From NCBI GenBank assembly GCA_002389785.1, contig DGQS01000101.1, positions 1 through 29,776 of the forward strand: a stretch of 29,776 bases of DNA, read 5' to 3'. This DNA is from Bacteroidetes bacterium UBA4408. Lineage in GTDB: Bacteria; Bacteroidota; Bacteroidia; UBA4408. Position numbers and translations under genes: made by a program. The notes under the pieces were generated by a model. That model was not told the DNA's origin. It searched no databases and saw only the letters and a program-made list of their open reading frames with translations. Shown one piece after another: positions 10,002 to 19,143 of the stretch; position 1 is the first letter of the stretch, and each line of letters begins with the position of its first letter.

Positions 10002-11309
10002 TTATTGTTCGTCTCCGGGAACTCTTCCCAAATAAGTCATTACACATCTAAATCCTAAGTAACATTTAGCTGTATCCTGATATTCATAGGTGCGTGAACC
10101 ATTTTGAAGGTAATAAGAAACATCCTTCCAGGAACCACCTCGAATAACTTTTCGTTTTAAAGCTACCGGATCATTTTCAGTTGCTTCGTACACATAATCC
10201 GGATTCATATCGTGTGAAAAATTGTAAGCTGATTCATCAAACGCGTTGCTGGTCCACTCAGATACATTTCCTGCCATGTCATACAATCCATAATCATTCG
10301 GGTTGTAAGTAGCTACTTTTAATGTATTTAAACCTCCGTCATCGGTGTAATTTCCACGCAATGGTTTAAAATTGGCTAGGAAACATCCACGAATATTACG
10401 GATGTAAGGACCTCCCCATGGATATGGCGATAATGCCAAGCCTCCACGTGATGCGTATTCCCACTCTGTTTCAGTAGGTAAGCGAAAATCTTGTAGAAGT
10501 GTTAATTCTTGTGCCATTCGAGCACCATTTAACAACTGAGTTCTCCAGATGCAAAATGCACGAGCCTGCTTCCAAGTAACACCAACAACCGGATACTCGT
10601 CATAAGCCGGATGCCAAAAATACATATTGGTCATCGGTTCATTAAAGGAATAGGTGAAATCATGAATCCAGGCCAAAGTATCGGGATATACATTTATTAC
10701 ATCCTTCTTAATAAAGACCGAACGATCGGTCATTCCTTGCTCACGATTACTTTTGCGTGCAGCTTCTTTTAAGTCAATCCAGTAATATTCAAAATCCAAC
10801 TTACGGGCATCAATTTCCTTTCTATGATAATAACGCTCGTTCACCGGTAAAAACATGTCCATCAAAGCTTCCTTTGCATCCTCATCATCCCATCTCAAGC
10901 GCTCATCCCAGTTTAATTGTCTAAAATCAGGTTCTTCTTCGTTTTCAGCCTGCAAAAAATCCTCATTTCCTGCTTCAGCAATTTTACGACGTGCAATTGA
11001 ATCGCGCACCCAGTTCACGAACTGACGGTACTCATTGTTAGTGATTTCAGTTTCATCCATGTAAAAGGATTGAATAGAAACCGTTTTGGCTTGTGTTGTT
11101 TGAGAATAGGGTACATCCTGATCACTTGGACCCATTTGAAAACTTCCCAAAGGAATACTCAACATTCCATAAGGATTGAAATCATACCAGGTCTCTCTGT
11201 TTTGAGCTCCAATCAACTGTCCGTCGTCGCCACTGGCACAACTTTGAAGAACAACTGCTAAAAGAATAAAATAGATTACCTTTTTGATGTTTTCTAAAAG
11301 ATGATTCAT
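10002..11309 (-). CDS. gldK: Type IX secretion / gliding motility lipoprotein GldK (PorK)
   Basis: Outer-membrane-anchored lipoprotein that builds the periplasmic ring of the type IX secretion system with GldN. It has a lipoprotein signal with lipobox LQSC (Cys24). The body is an FGE-sulfatase (SUMF1-type) fold, with GSFQMGPSDQD, the FRLPTETEWEYASRGG block, MAGNVSEWTSN, VIRGGSWKD and GFRCVM. The catalytic cysteines of true formylglycine-generating enzymes are absent after RGGSW, so this is a structural use of the fold. An insertion of about 120 residues with charged helices (after the EITNNEYRQFVNW segment) is normal for GldK. porP lies 120 bases upstream, with no convincing terminator between them. 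Confidence 0.94.
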   Translation of the reverse strand: MNHLLENIKKVIYFILLAVVLQSCASGDDGQLIGAQNRETWYDFNPYGMLSIPLGSFQMGPSDQDVPYSQTTQAKTVSIQSFYMDETEITNNEYRQFVNWVRDSIARRKIAEAGNEDFLQAENEEEPDFRQLNWDERLRWDDEDAKEALMDMFLPVNERYYHRKEIDARKLDFEYYWIDLKEAARKSNREQGMTDRSVFIKKDVINVYPDTLAWIHDFTYSFNEPMTNMYFWHPAYDEYPVVGVTWKQARAFCIWRTQLLNGARMAQELTLLQDFRLPTETEWEYASRGGLALSPYPWGGPYIRNIRGCFLANFKPLRGNYTDDGGLNTLKVATYNPNDYGLYDMAGNVSEWTSNAFDESAYNFSHDMNPDYVYEATENDPVALKRKVIRGGSWKDVSYYLQNGSRTYEYQDTAKCYLGFRCVMTYLGRVPGDEQ

Positions 11310-11429
11310 TTTTGTTTTTTTTGGTTTAACATTCTTCCCTTCGAAAATCTGCCTTTGTAATTTTTAATTTATAATTACTTATTAATTGACTCTTACGAGA
11401 CTAAAAACTTTTGGTTACTAACTATATAA

Positions 11430-12359
11430 TTAGAGGAAACGAACGTTCTTGTATTTTGTGGTAGTTGTTTTAGGTATGATAGTGTAGCAGAAACCTAACA
11501 TCAACTCATGACTCCCATTGCTTTGTGTTTTAAGTTTAGATGTTGTTACATCATATGCATACCCAACTTTGAAAGCACTCTTTGCATTAAACGCCTTTTG
11601 GAAACCTACCATTGGCACAACTGCATCTGAAGTTCGGTAACTAACGCCAAGCCATAATAAATTATTGTATAAAACATTCACATTAACATCTAAAGTTGTA
11701 GCCGAACCAACTGACTTAACCAATAACGATGGACGTAAAGTAAAAGTTTCGTTGATATCGTAATTATAACCTGCAGTTACATAATAGTGACGTGCGATTT
11801 CAAAACTTAAATTACCTTTTTCAATTTTTCCTTGATTTAAGTGTGTTGAAGATAAACCAACATACAATTTTGGTGTGTGGTAGTGTAATCCAAATCCAAT
11901 ATCGAAGGTATTATCGGCAGCTTTACCAACCGGAATTGATTTATCACTGGTAACATCATCTGTTGCAACCCAATTTCCGTTGATGGATTTATTGTACATA
12001 CCTGCTTCAACTCCGATACCTAAATTACCATCGTTTCCAAGCGGCATTCTGAATGCATAAGACAATTTACCAAAAAAGTTATTTTCAAAACCTAGTTTAT
12101 CGGTAGCAACTGTCAAACCTAAACCTCCGTGAAGTAATTTAACCGGAGCATCAATCGATAAAACATTTGTTTTAGGTGCACCATCAAATCCAACCCATTG
12201 TTGTCTTCCGATTAATGTAGCGCAAATAGAACCATTAGCTCCTGCATATCCCGGGTTATAACCTAACCGATTATACATGTAGTGACTAACTTGTGGATCC
12301 TGTTGTGCGTAAGTGAGAGAAGCGATTAGAATAAGGCAGGCAGTAAGTGTTTTTTTCAT
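11430..12359 (-). CDS. porP: Type IX secretion outer-membrane protein, PorP/SprF family
   Basis: A 309-residue predicted outer-membrane beta-barrel of the PorP/SprF family, which assists secretion or surface attachment of type IX substrates. The signal peptide covers residues 1-18 (ending TYA-QQ). The mature N terminus has the family signature QDPQVSHYMYNRLGYNPGYAG, then RQQWVGFDGAP and repeated amphipathic strands to a C-terminal KYKNVRFL. It is the first gene of the run toward gldK, so the order porP-gldK-gldL-gldM-gldN equals the porPKLMN order of Porphyromonas gingivalis rather than the isolated gldKLMN of Flavobacterium. Paralogues are common in this phylum, so the symbol rests on both family and position. 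Confidence 0.9.
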   Translation of the reverse strand: MKKTLTACLILIASLTYAQQDPQVSHYMYNRLGYNPGYAGANGSICATLIGRQQWVGFDGAPKTNVLSIDAPVKLLHGGLGLTVATDKLGFENNFFGKLSYAFRMPLGNDGNLGIGVEAGMYNKSINGNWVATDDVTSDKSIPVGKAADNTFDIGFGLHYHTPKLYVGLSSTHLNQGKIEKGNLSFEIARHYYVTAGYNYDINETFTLRPSLLVKSVGSATTLDVNVNVLYNNLLWLGVSYRTSDAVVPMVGFQKAFNAKSAFKVGYAYDVTTSKLKTQSNGSHELMLGFCYTIIPKTTTTKYKNVRFL

Positions 12360-12445
12360 AAATGAAACGTTGTTGTTCAGTTAAATTCTGTTAATATTTT
12401 CGCTCACCAATTAATGATTCCTTAAAAATTGGTGGGTAAAGTAAG

Positions 12446-12480
12446 CAAACATATTTTTAATTACCAAATTTTGACACAAA
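12446..12480 (-). promoter_or_regulatory. Possible promoter of the porP-gldKLMN operon
   Basis: In the 166-base gap before porP, the minus strand carries TATGTTTG (complement of 12446-12453), a full match to the Bacteroidota -7 box TAnnTTTG. A TTTG (12477-12480) lies 23 bases upstream. The leader to the porP start at 12359 would be about 80 bases. The -7 match is good and the spacing is long. No start-site data support it. Confidence 0.4.
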
Positions 12481-12525
12481 TTATATTTCAGCTTGTCGAA
12501 TATTGATTACATCTTTAATTTCGAG

Positions 12526-13698
12526 TTAACACAGCTTTTGAAAAGTTAACCACCACTTATCCGGCATATCCTCATTACAGGCGGTTTGATAATCCTGATA
12601 ACTGCAAGGTACTAAATGGTGTCGTTCGTACTTAATTTTTTTATTGGGTGGATAAGGAACATCCATCCACCAACGATCGCTTTTGGGACTCTTGTAAAAA
12701 ACAATTTCGTATTTGTTGTTTTGAATAAACACGCGGTACTTAATAAAATCGCCGCGGCTACCAATTGGGAAATCCTTTTTACGGTTACAAAATCCTTCCA
12801 TAAAATACCAAATCATTTGAGCCAGTAAATGTGCGCTTTGCTCTGCTTGATCAACTTCAGGATTTAATTCATAAAACCCAATGGACGATAATTTATCACT
12901 CATCCCGGCATAACGAGCAATTTTACAAGCCTCCTCACCATAAAACCCATTGGGAGTTGCGTTCCGATTTCCGGGTGCATCTGAAAAGCGAATGCACGAC
13001 ATATCAAAACTTACAATATCAGCGTTACGTACAATGGGCTCCACTTCTTCTATATTTGAACGTACATAACCCAAGCGATGTGCGTCAAAAAATAATTTAG
13101 ACATGAGCTCAATCGAATGCTTATCTACAAAATAAGTTTGATATCCTATGTTACTGAAATTGAATAAATAATTTGGCTGGTGTAAAATGATCTTGCTGAG
13201 ATACGACTGCGAATCCAACTCCTGATTCATCTCCCCTAAATCAAATTTTGAATCTACCGAAACAATATTTACAATCTGTTCGAGGGCTTCGTATGCCTGG
13301 TAATTAGCATAGGTAAGATCTTGACCCCCACCTAAAATAATGGGTACAATGTTCTTTTTTACCAGCTCTTTTACTGTGTTAGCTAGTGCAAAATAAGTGT
13401 CTTCTATGGTAAATCCGGGATTAATATTCCCTAAATCTGCAATAACAACCGGTAGATGGGGTTGATATAGCTTGTATAAATAATTTCGAACCACATCCGG
13501 AGCTTTTGCACATCCAGAATTAAAGAGTGATTTCCGGTCCTCTTTAACGCCGATAATTGCAAGCTGAACACCTTCCATATCCGGAAATCCAACTGAAGAA
13601 TGTTGGCGAATCACCTTTCCCAATTGCGCCGGCTGATAGGCATCCGGGTGTAGAATTCCATTCTGCTGCAACGGCTCGAAATAAATAGAAATATCCAT
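12526..13698 (-). CDS. Arginase/formimidoylglutamase-fold protein with degraded metal site
   Basis: A 390-residue protein of the ureohydrolase (arginase/agmatinase/HutG) superfamily, usually auto-named formimidoylglutamase in this phylum. The three metal motifs can be located but are altered. GGDHS reads GGGQD (123-127), DAHxD reads DSKFD (149-153), and SxDxDxxDP reads SFDMSCIRFSDAP (230-242). By this alignment three of six Mn ligands are lost (His to Gln126, His to Lys151, Asp to Ser234), while Asp149, Asp153 and Asp232 remain. A C-terminal extension of about 80 residues, rich in aromatic and basic residues, is not part of classical arginases. The gene starts 16 bases after the topA stop on the same strand and precedes porP by 166 bases. 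No other histidine-degradation gene is nearby, so a HutG role is doubtful. It may be a binding or structural protein. Confidence 0.8.
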   Translation of the reverse strand: MDISIYFEPLQQNGILHPDAYQPAQLGKVIRQHSSVGFPDMEGVQLAIIGVKEDRKSLFNSGCAKAPDVVRNYLYKLYQPHLPVVIADLGNINPGFTIEDTYFALANTVKELVKKNIVPIILGGGQDLTYANYQAYEALEQIVNIVSVDSKFDLGEMNQELDSQSYLSKIILHQPNYLFNFSNIGYQTYFVDKHSIELMSKLFFDAHRLGYVRSNIEEVEPIVRNADIVSFDMSCIRFSDAPGNRNATPNGFYGEEACKIARYAGMSDKLSSIGFYELNPEVDQAEQSAHLLAQMIWYFMEGFCNRKKDFPIGSRGDFIKYRVFIQNNKYEIVFYKSPKSDRWWMDVPYPPNKKIKYERHHLVPCSYQDYQTACNEDMPDKWWLTFQKLC

Positions 13699-13714
13699 GT
13701 TTAGCGGCTAAAGA

Positions 13715-16189
13715 CTATTTCTTTTTTCCAGACTTGCTTTTTGAGGCTGCTTTACTTTTTACACTACCTTTTGCGGAGGTAGCTTTTTTTGCAGTTACTT
13801 TTTTAGCGCTTGTTTTTTTAGCAACCGTTTTTTTTGCACTAACTTTTTTCCCTTTTTCAGTTGCTACAGGGGCTGCTTTCTTAGCCGCAGCCGCCTTGTA
13901 CTTGGGAGGAGGAGCTGCAGCGGCAATGGCAAGGCATTCTTCCAAAGTAAGCGTAGTAGGCTCAGTTCCCTTAGGAATTTTATAATTGTTCTTATCAATT
14001 GCAATATACGGTCCCCAGCGTCCATTAAGTACCTGTACACTTGGATTTTCTTTAAAAGATAGGATTAATTTTTCTCGATCCGCCTTTCTTTTTGCCTCAA
14101 TCAATTCAATACTTCTGGCTTCGGTTATCGTCATAGGATCGTCTTCCTTTTTCAAGGAGTAAAATGCCGAATTATGGCGAATATAAGGTCCAAAACGACC
14201 AATATTTACTTGCATTTCCTTGCCTTCGTAGGTACCGGTAATCCGGGGTAATTTAAATAATTCTAGTGCTTCTTCCAGCGAAATACTCTCGAGGCGCTGG
14301 TTTCCTCGCAAACTTGCAAATTTGGGCTTATCAGCATCATCACCAGACTCTCCAAGCTGTATCAATGCTCCAAATCGCCCAATACGTGCGTAAATATTCT
14401 TTTTACTCACCGGGTCAATTCCCAACAATCGCTCGCCACTTGCTCGTTCCGTATTTTCAAGTGTACTTTCAACGTGTGCGTGAAAAGGTTTGTAAAAATC
14501 GGCCAACATTTTTGTCCAATTTAATTTCCCTTCTGCAATAATATCAAACTCTTCCTCTACATAAGCTGTAAAGTTATAGTCCATGATCTCGTCAAAGTTT
14601 TTTAATAAAAAATCCGTTACCACCATGCCGATATCGGATGGAAATAACTTTGATTTTTCTGCACCCGTATTTTCCGTTTTGACTTCCTTTGAAATGCGGT
14701 TATCCTTTAGGTTAAGCACTTGATACACGCGCTGTACGCCTTCTCTATCCTCTTTTACAACATACCCTCTTTTTTGAACGGTCGAAATTGTTGGCGCATA
14801 CGTAGATGGTCGCCCAATTCCCAACTCTTCCAGTTTTTTTACAAGACTTGCTTCTGTATAGCGTGGTGGATGGTTTGAGAAACGTTGTACAGCATTTGTC
14901 TCAAGCATTTTCAACATTTCACCTACTTCTATTGAAGGCAGCATTCCTTCCTGTTCTTCGGTGTTTTCATCATCGGTACCTTCCATGTACACTTTTAAAA
15001 AACCATCAAACTTCAACACTTCGCCTTGTGCAATAAATTTTTCTTTGCTTTTTGAAATGTCAATAGTTGCAATCGTTTTTTCAAGCACAGCATCGCTCAT
15101 TTGCGAGGCTATTGTTCGTTTCCAAATTAAATCATACAGTCGTTTTTCATTGTTTTCACCGTCAATGTTCTTATGATTGATGTAAGTGGGTCGAATTGCT
15201 TCGTGTGCTTCTTGTGCTCCTTTACTTTTAGTTTTATACTGACGTGGTTGATGATACTTTGCACCGTAAGCTGAATTTATTTCCGACTTTATTGTTGACA
15301 TTGCAAGCTCCGACAAGTTTACTGAATCGGTTCGCATGTAGGTAATTTTACCGGATTCGTATAGTCGTTGAGCCAAGGTCATGGTTTGTGCCACTGAAAA
15401 ACCCAATTTTCTACTGGCTTCTTGTTGCAGTGTGGAGGTAGTAAATGGTGCAGAAGGTGATTTTTTACCCGGCTTAACTTCTAAGTTTTCAACTTTGAAA
15501 TTTGAACCAATGCATTCTTGCAAAAAAGCATTTGCTTCATTTTCGGTAGCAAATCGTTTGGGCAATTCAGCCTTTAAAAGTGCTCCACTTTTAACCTCAA
15601 AATTTGCTGTTACTCGAAATGCCGAAGTACTTATATGAGTAGTGATTTCCCGTTCACGTTCAACAATTAGCCTAACCGCAACCGATTGAACGCGCCCGGC
15701 TGAAAGAGATGGCTTAATTTTTTTCCATAAAACAGGCGATAATTCAAATCCCACAAGTCGATCTAAAATGCGCCGAGCTTGTTGGGCATCAACCAAATGT
15801 TTATCAATTTTTCGAGGATTTTCAATGGCAGCAAGAATGGCCGACTTGGTTATTTCATGAAAAACAATTCGCTTGGTTTTCTTTTCATCCAAATTCAAAG
15901 TTTCAAACAAGTGCCAGGATATTGCCTCCCCTTCGCGGTCCTCATCACTTGCTAACCAAACTGTACTTGCTGCTTTCGAAAGTTTTTTTAGTTCATTTAC
16001 TACTTTTAGTTTGTCTTCCGACACTTCATAATTCGGAGTAAAATTATTGGCGATGTCCACTCCAAAATCCTTCTTAGCCAAATCACGCACATGTCCAAAG
16101 CTGGATTTTACAATGTAATCTGAACCAAGAAATCCTTCAATGGTTTTGGCTTTGGCAGGTGACTCAACAATTACCAGATTTTTCGACAT
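13715..16189 (-). CDS. topA: DNA topoisomerase I (type IA) with lysine/alanine-rich tail
   Basis: Relaxes negatively supercoiled DNA through a 5'-phosphotyrosine intermediate. The TOPRIM domain is at residues 1-120, with VESPAKAKTIEGFLG and the acidic triad in ASDEDREGEA. The catalytic tyrosine is Tyr284 in ITYMRTDS. From about 590 onward the protein has repeated Toprim_C-type modules (RIGRFGALIQLG, NIGRFGPYIRHN, NGRWGPYIAID) in place of the cysteine zinc ribbons of E. coli TopA. Residues 760-824 are a low-complexity tail of AKK/SAKK/TAKK repeats resembling histone H1, likely binding DNA or slowing the enzyme's release (inference). The 824-residue length is normal for the phylum. The arginase-like gene follows by 16 bases; miaB is divergent across 221 bases. 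Confidence 0.96.
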   Translation of the reverse strand: MSKNLVIVESPAKAKTIEGFLGSDYIVKSSFGHVRDLAKKDFGVDIANNFTPNYEVSEDKLKVVNELKKLSKAASTVWLASDEDREGEAISWHLFETLNLDEKKTKRIVFHEITKSAILAAIENPRKIDKHLVDAQQARRILDRLVGFELSPVLWKKIKPSLSAGRVQSVAVRLIVEREREITTHISTSAFRVTANFEVKSGALLKAELPKRFATENEANAFLQECIGSNFKVENLEVKPGKKSPSAPFTTSTLQQEASRKLGFSVAQTMTLAQRLYESGKITYMRTDSVNLSELAMSTIKSEINSAYGAKYHQPRQYKTKSKGAQEAHEAIRPTYINHKNIDGENNEKRLYDLIWKRTIASQMSDAVLEKTIATIDISKSKEKFIAQGEVLKFDGFLKVYMEGTDDENTEEQEGMLPSIEVGEMLKMLETNAVQRFSNHPPRYTEASLVKKLEELGIGRPSTYAPTISTVQKRGYVVKEDREGVQRVYQVLNLKDNRISKEVKTENTGAEKSKLFPSDIGMVVTDFLLKNFDEIMDYNFTAYVEEEFDIIAEGKLNWTKMLADFYKPFHAHVESTLENTERASGERLLGIDPVSKKNIYARIGRFGALIQLGESGDDADKPKFASLRGNQRLESISLEEALELFKLPRITGTYEGKEMQVNIGRFGPYIRHNSAFYSLKKEDDPMTITEARSIELIEAKRKADREKLILSFKENPSVQVLNGRWGPYIAIDKNNYKIPKGTEPTTLTLEECLAIAAAAPPPKYKAAAAKKAAPVATEKGKKVSAKKTVAKKTSAKKVTAKKATSAKGSVKSKAASKSKSGKKK

Positions 16190-16354
16190 AGTATTTTGAA
16201 AAGATTATAACGCACAAAATTTTCACAAAGAAAAACAAATACAAAGTTGATTTCCAAATATTTTAATTTTCAAAATTCAAATTCACGTACATATATATTA
16301 CATATATATAATTTTTTTACTTCTTAGCTTTAACACATTTTCTAAAACTGACAC
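16190..16354. other. AT-rich divergent spacer between topA and miaB
   Basis: Non-coding and very AT-rich. It includes an alternating purine-pyrimidine stretch at 16288-16311 in which ACATATATAT is nearly repeated end to end. It must hold the topA promoter, but I find no full TAnnTTTG on the minus strand, only 7-of-8 matches. No RNA gene or origin-type DnaA box cluster is recognisable. Confidence 0.5.
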
Positions 16355-16386
16355 TTTGGCAAAGTCATTAAAAAAGTCTTACTTTG
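16355..16386 (+). promoter_or_regulatory. Probable miaB promoter
   Basis: A TTTG at 16355-16358 is followed after 20 bases by TTACTTTG (16379-16386), which matches the Bacteroidota -7 consensus TAnnTTTG at 7 of 8 positions. Spacing fits the known TTG-about-19-TAnnTTTG layout. The expected start near 16392 would leave a leader of about 18 bases before the miaB ATG at 16411. This is the best two-element promoter in the window. Confidence 0.55.
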
Positions 16387-16410
16387 CAGCCTTAAATAGT
16401 ACACTACTGG

Positions 16411-17844
16411 ATGTTAACGGAAGAAAAAATTATTGACGAATCGAAACAAGGACAAACTGTTTTGCTCGAAACCAATCACGCAGATGTGAAGCGAAAGTTA
16501 TACCTCGAAAGTTATGGCTGTGCGATGAATTTTGCAGACAGCGAGGTAGTAGCTTCAATTCTGGTGAAAGATGGATTTGCAACTACGAATAACCTAGCTG
16601 AAGCAGATGTTATTTTTATGAATACCTGTGCGATACGTGACAACGCTGAAACACGTGTGCGTACTCGACTTCAGGATCTTAAAAAATTAAAAAAACAAAA
16701 TCCGAGTTTAGTCATTGGTGTCTTAGGCTGCATGGCCGAACGCTTGAAATCGAAATTACTGGAAGAAGAAAAATTGGTAGACATTGTGGTGGGCCCGGAT
16801 GCTTACCGCGATTTACCAAATTTAATAGAGCAAGTTGATTCAGGTCAACGTGCGGTAAATGTTTTACTTTCTCGTGAAGAAACTTATGCTGATATTAGTC
16901 CGGTACGACTGTCGAGCAACGGTGTAACCGCGTTTGTTTCGATTACCCGCGGATGCGATAACATGTGTGCATTTTGTGTTGTACCGTTTACTCGTGGGCG
17001 CGAACGCAGCCGCGACCCTGAGTCGATTATTCAGGAAGCTACAGATTTATTCGAAAAAGGATACCGAGAAGTAACCTTGTTAGGCCAAAATGTAGACTCT
17101 TATTTATGGACCGGAGGCGGATTAAAAAAGGATAATCCAACCAAGGAAGAACTTGTTAATTCAACAAGTTTTGCTCAACTGCTTGAAAAAGTAGCTTTGA
17201 TAAATCCTTTGTTGCGGGTGCGTTTTAGTACCTCACATCCCAAAGACATGACGGATGAGGTGTTGTTTATGATTGCGAAATATGAAAACATTTGCAATTA
17301 TATACACTTGCCGGTACAATCAGGTAATTCGGCAATGTTGCATCAAATGAATCGCGGTTATACTCGTGAATGGTACAAGGAACGGATTACCAGAATCAGG
17401 GAGTTAATTCCTGATTGTGGGATTTCAACCGATACTATTTCCGGATTTTGCGGAGAAACCGACGAACAACATGCCGATACTATTAGCTTGATGGAATGGG
17501 TAGTTTTTGATTTCGCTTATATGTTTAAGTATTCTGAACGTCCCGGAACATTAGCAGCGAGGAAAATGAAAGACGATGTTTCGGAAGAGGTAAAACAACA
17601 GCGTTTAGCCGAAATAGTAGCACTTCAACAGCGTCTTTCTGAAATTAAAACGAAAGCCGGTGTTGGAAAAATTCACAAGGTTTTAATTGAATCACTTTCA
17701 AAAAAATCGAAAGTTCATTTTTCAGGAAGAAATCAGCAAAACACAACGGTAGTTTTTCCAAAAGAAAATTATTCGATAGGTGATTATGTAAATGTTTTGG
17801 CAACAGATTGTACTTCGGCAACTTTAATTGGTCACGTGGTATAA
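16411..17844 (+). CDS. miaB: tRNA-2-methylthio-N6-dimethylallyladenosine synthase
   Basis: Radical-SAM methylthiotransferase that converts i6A37 to ms2i6A37 in tRNAs reading UNN codons. The N-terminal UPF0004 domain has the auxiliary-cluster cysteines Cys37 (SYGCAMN), Cys73 ([10 protein letters not shown]) and Cys107 (VLGCMAE). The radical-SAM motif is [11 protein letters not shown] (Cys182, Cys186, Cys189), followed by [12 protein letters not shown]-terminal TRAM domain begins near residue 410. [10 protein letters not shown] and the REAYGCQMN-like start favour MiaB over RimO or MtaB. The 477-residue length is typical. The ATG follows a good promoter; the sigma-54-type activator gene is 96 bases downstream on the same strand. 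Confidence 0.95.
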   Translation: MLTEEKIIDESKQGQTVLLETNHADVKRKLYLESYGCAMNFADSEVVASILVKDGFATTNNLAEADVIFMNTCAIRDNAETRVRTRLQDLKKLKKQNPSLVIGVLGCMAERLKSKLLEEEKLVDIVVGPDAYRDLPNLIEQVDSGQRAVNVLLSREETYADISPVRLSSNGVTAFVSITRGCDNMCAFCVVPFTRGRERSRDPESIIQEATDLFEKGYREVTLLGQNVDSYLWTGGGLKKDNPTKEELVNSTSFAQLLEKVALINPLLRVRFSTSHPKDMTDEVLFMIAKYENICNYIHLPVQSGNSAMLHQMNRGYTREWYKERITRIRELIPDCGISTDTISGFCGETDEQHADTISLMEWVVFDFAYMFKYSERPGTLAARKMKDDVSEEVKQQRLAEIVALQQRLSEIKTKAGVGKIHKVLIESLSKKSKVHFSGRNQQNTTVVFPKENYSIGDYVNVLATDCTSATLIGHVV

Positions 17845-17940
17845 TAAATTGTATGAATGCCATGCTCAAGTAAAGTGAAGTAACAACGAAACATGAACAA
17901 GTAGGTTATATTGCTCCACCATTAATTGAAAATTAAGTAC

Positions 17941-19143
17941 ATGACAATTCAAGATATAAAATTGCGTTTTGGAATTATAGGGAGTTCACCCCTGCTCGAC
18001 CGCGCAATAGATATTGCTAAACAAGTAGCACCAACAGATTTAACAGTGCTTGTAACCGGAGAAAGTGGTTCGGGTAAGGAGGTATTTCCGCAAATAATTC
18101 ACCAACTAAGTACCCGTAAGCATGGTCAATACATTGCGGTAAACTGTGGTGCAATACCTGAAGGAACCATTGATTCAGAACTTTTTGGGCATGAAAAAGG
18201 GTCGTTTACAGGGGCGCATGAAGCACGAAAAGGATATTTTGAAATGGTCAGCGGTGGTACTATTTTTTTGGATGAAGTTGCCGAGCTCCCCTTAAGCACA
18301 CAGGCTCGATTATTAAGAGTCTTAGAAACCGGTGAATTTATTAAAGTGGGTTCGTCAAAAGTTTTGAAAACCGACGTTCGTATAATTGCTGCTACCAATG
18401 TGAATATTCCTGAAGCTATTCACAAAGGTCGTTTTCGCGAAGATTTGTACTACCGATTAAATACAGTTCCTATTAAGGTACCTGCTTTACGTGAACGGAA
18501 GGAAGACATCCATTTACTGTTTAGAAAATTTGCATCAGATTTTGCAAGTAAATACCGTATGCCTTCAATTAAAATTACAGGTGCTGAATCCTATCTCGAA
18601 AATTACAGTTGGCCGGGTAATGTTCGTCAGCTTAAAAATATTGCAGAGCAAATTTCGGTCATTGAAAAGAAGCGCGACATTACGCCCGAAATACTTGTTC
18701 GCTACCTTCCTGTTGAAAGCAACAATACTTTGCCCATATTGGTAAAAGGTGAAAAATCGGAGAACGATTTTAATGAACGCGATATTTTATACAAGGTGCT
18801 GTTTGACATGAAAAAAGAATTGGATGGGGTAAAAAAGCTAGTAGCCGATATTATTCAGGGAAAGAAAATTACCGAAACCGATTTAGCCATGAATGCCGAA
18901 CCCGGAATTTATGCTGAACATGGCATGAGTAATTCGGTAATGCAAGTGCACCATCCGATAATAAACAACCAACAACCAATTCACGAAATTGAGGAATCCT
19001 TAAGTTTAGAAGAGAAAGAAAAAGATTTTATTAAAAAGGCTTTGGAGCGTCACAAAGGAAAGCGAAAAAATGCTGCGAAGGAACTGGGAATTTCGGAACG
19101 CACACTTTACCGAAAAATTAACGAATACAAAATTCCTGGATAG
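17941..19143 (+). CDS. Sigma-54 interaction (AAA+) transcriptional activator without sensor domain
   Basis: Bacterial enhancer-binding-protein-like AAA+ ATPase of 400 residues. Walker A is GESGSGKE (40-47), the sigma-54 contact loop reads GSFTGA (87-92, normally GAFTGA), and Walker B is GGTIFLDE (105-112). The arginine-finger region FREDLYYRLN and sensor II WPGNVRQLKN follow. The C terminus is a Fis-type helix-turn-helix (KNAAKELGISERTLYRKINEY). There is no receiver, GAF or PAS domain at the N terminus, so regulation must come from elsewhere or from the linker of about 110 residues before the HTH. I prefer the ATG at 17941 to a TTG 15 bases upstream, because MTIQDIKLRFGIIG begins the domain directly. 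The stop overlaps the first base of lptE, so the two are translationally coupled. Target genes are unknown. Confidence 0.88.
   Translation: MTIQDIKLRFGIIGSSPLLDRAIDIAKQVAPTDLTVLVTGESGSGKEVFPQIIHQLSTRKHGQYIAVNCGAIPEGTIDSELFGHEKGSFTGAHEARKGYFEMVSGGTIFLDEVAELPLSTQARLLRVLETGEFIKVGSSKVLKTDVRIIAATNVNIPEAIHKGRFREDLYYRLNTVPIKVPALRERKEDIHLLFRKFASDFASKYRMPSIKITGAESYLENYSWPGNVRQLKNIAEQISVIEKKRDITPEILVRYLPVESNNTLPILVKGEKSENDFNERDILYKVLFDMKKELDGVKKLVADIIQGKKITETDLAMNAEPGIYAEHGMSNSVMQVHHPIINNQQPIHEIEESLSLEEKEKDFIKKALERHKGKRKNAAKELGISERTLYRKINEYKIPG

Noticed and set aside
13718..13912. Repetitive DNA at the end of topA as a tandem repeat or CRISPR-like array
   Set aside because: The periodicity comes from Lys/Ala codons of the H1-like tail. 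Units are irregular, short and in frame, with no spacers.
16288..16311. Alternating AT run with repeated ACATATATAT as a possible origin or unwinding element
   Set aside because: No DnaA-box cluster is nearby and the neighbours (topA, miaB) are not origin markers. It is better seen as ordinary AT-rich promoter spacer.
17926..17940. TTG start extending the sigma-54-type activator by five residues
   Set aside because: The ATG at 17941 begins the conserved domain closely, and the extra residues MKIKY have no support.
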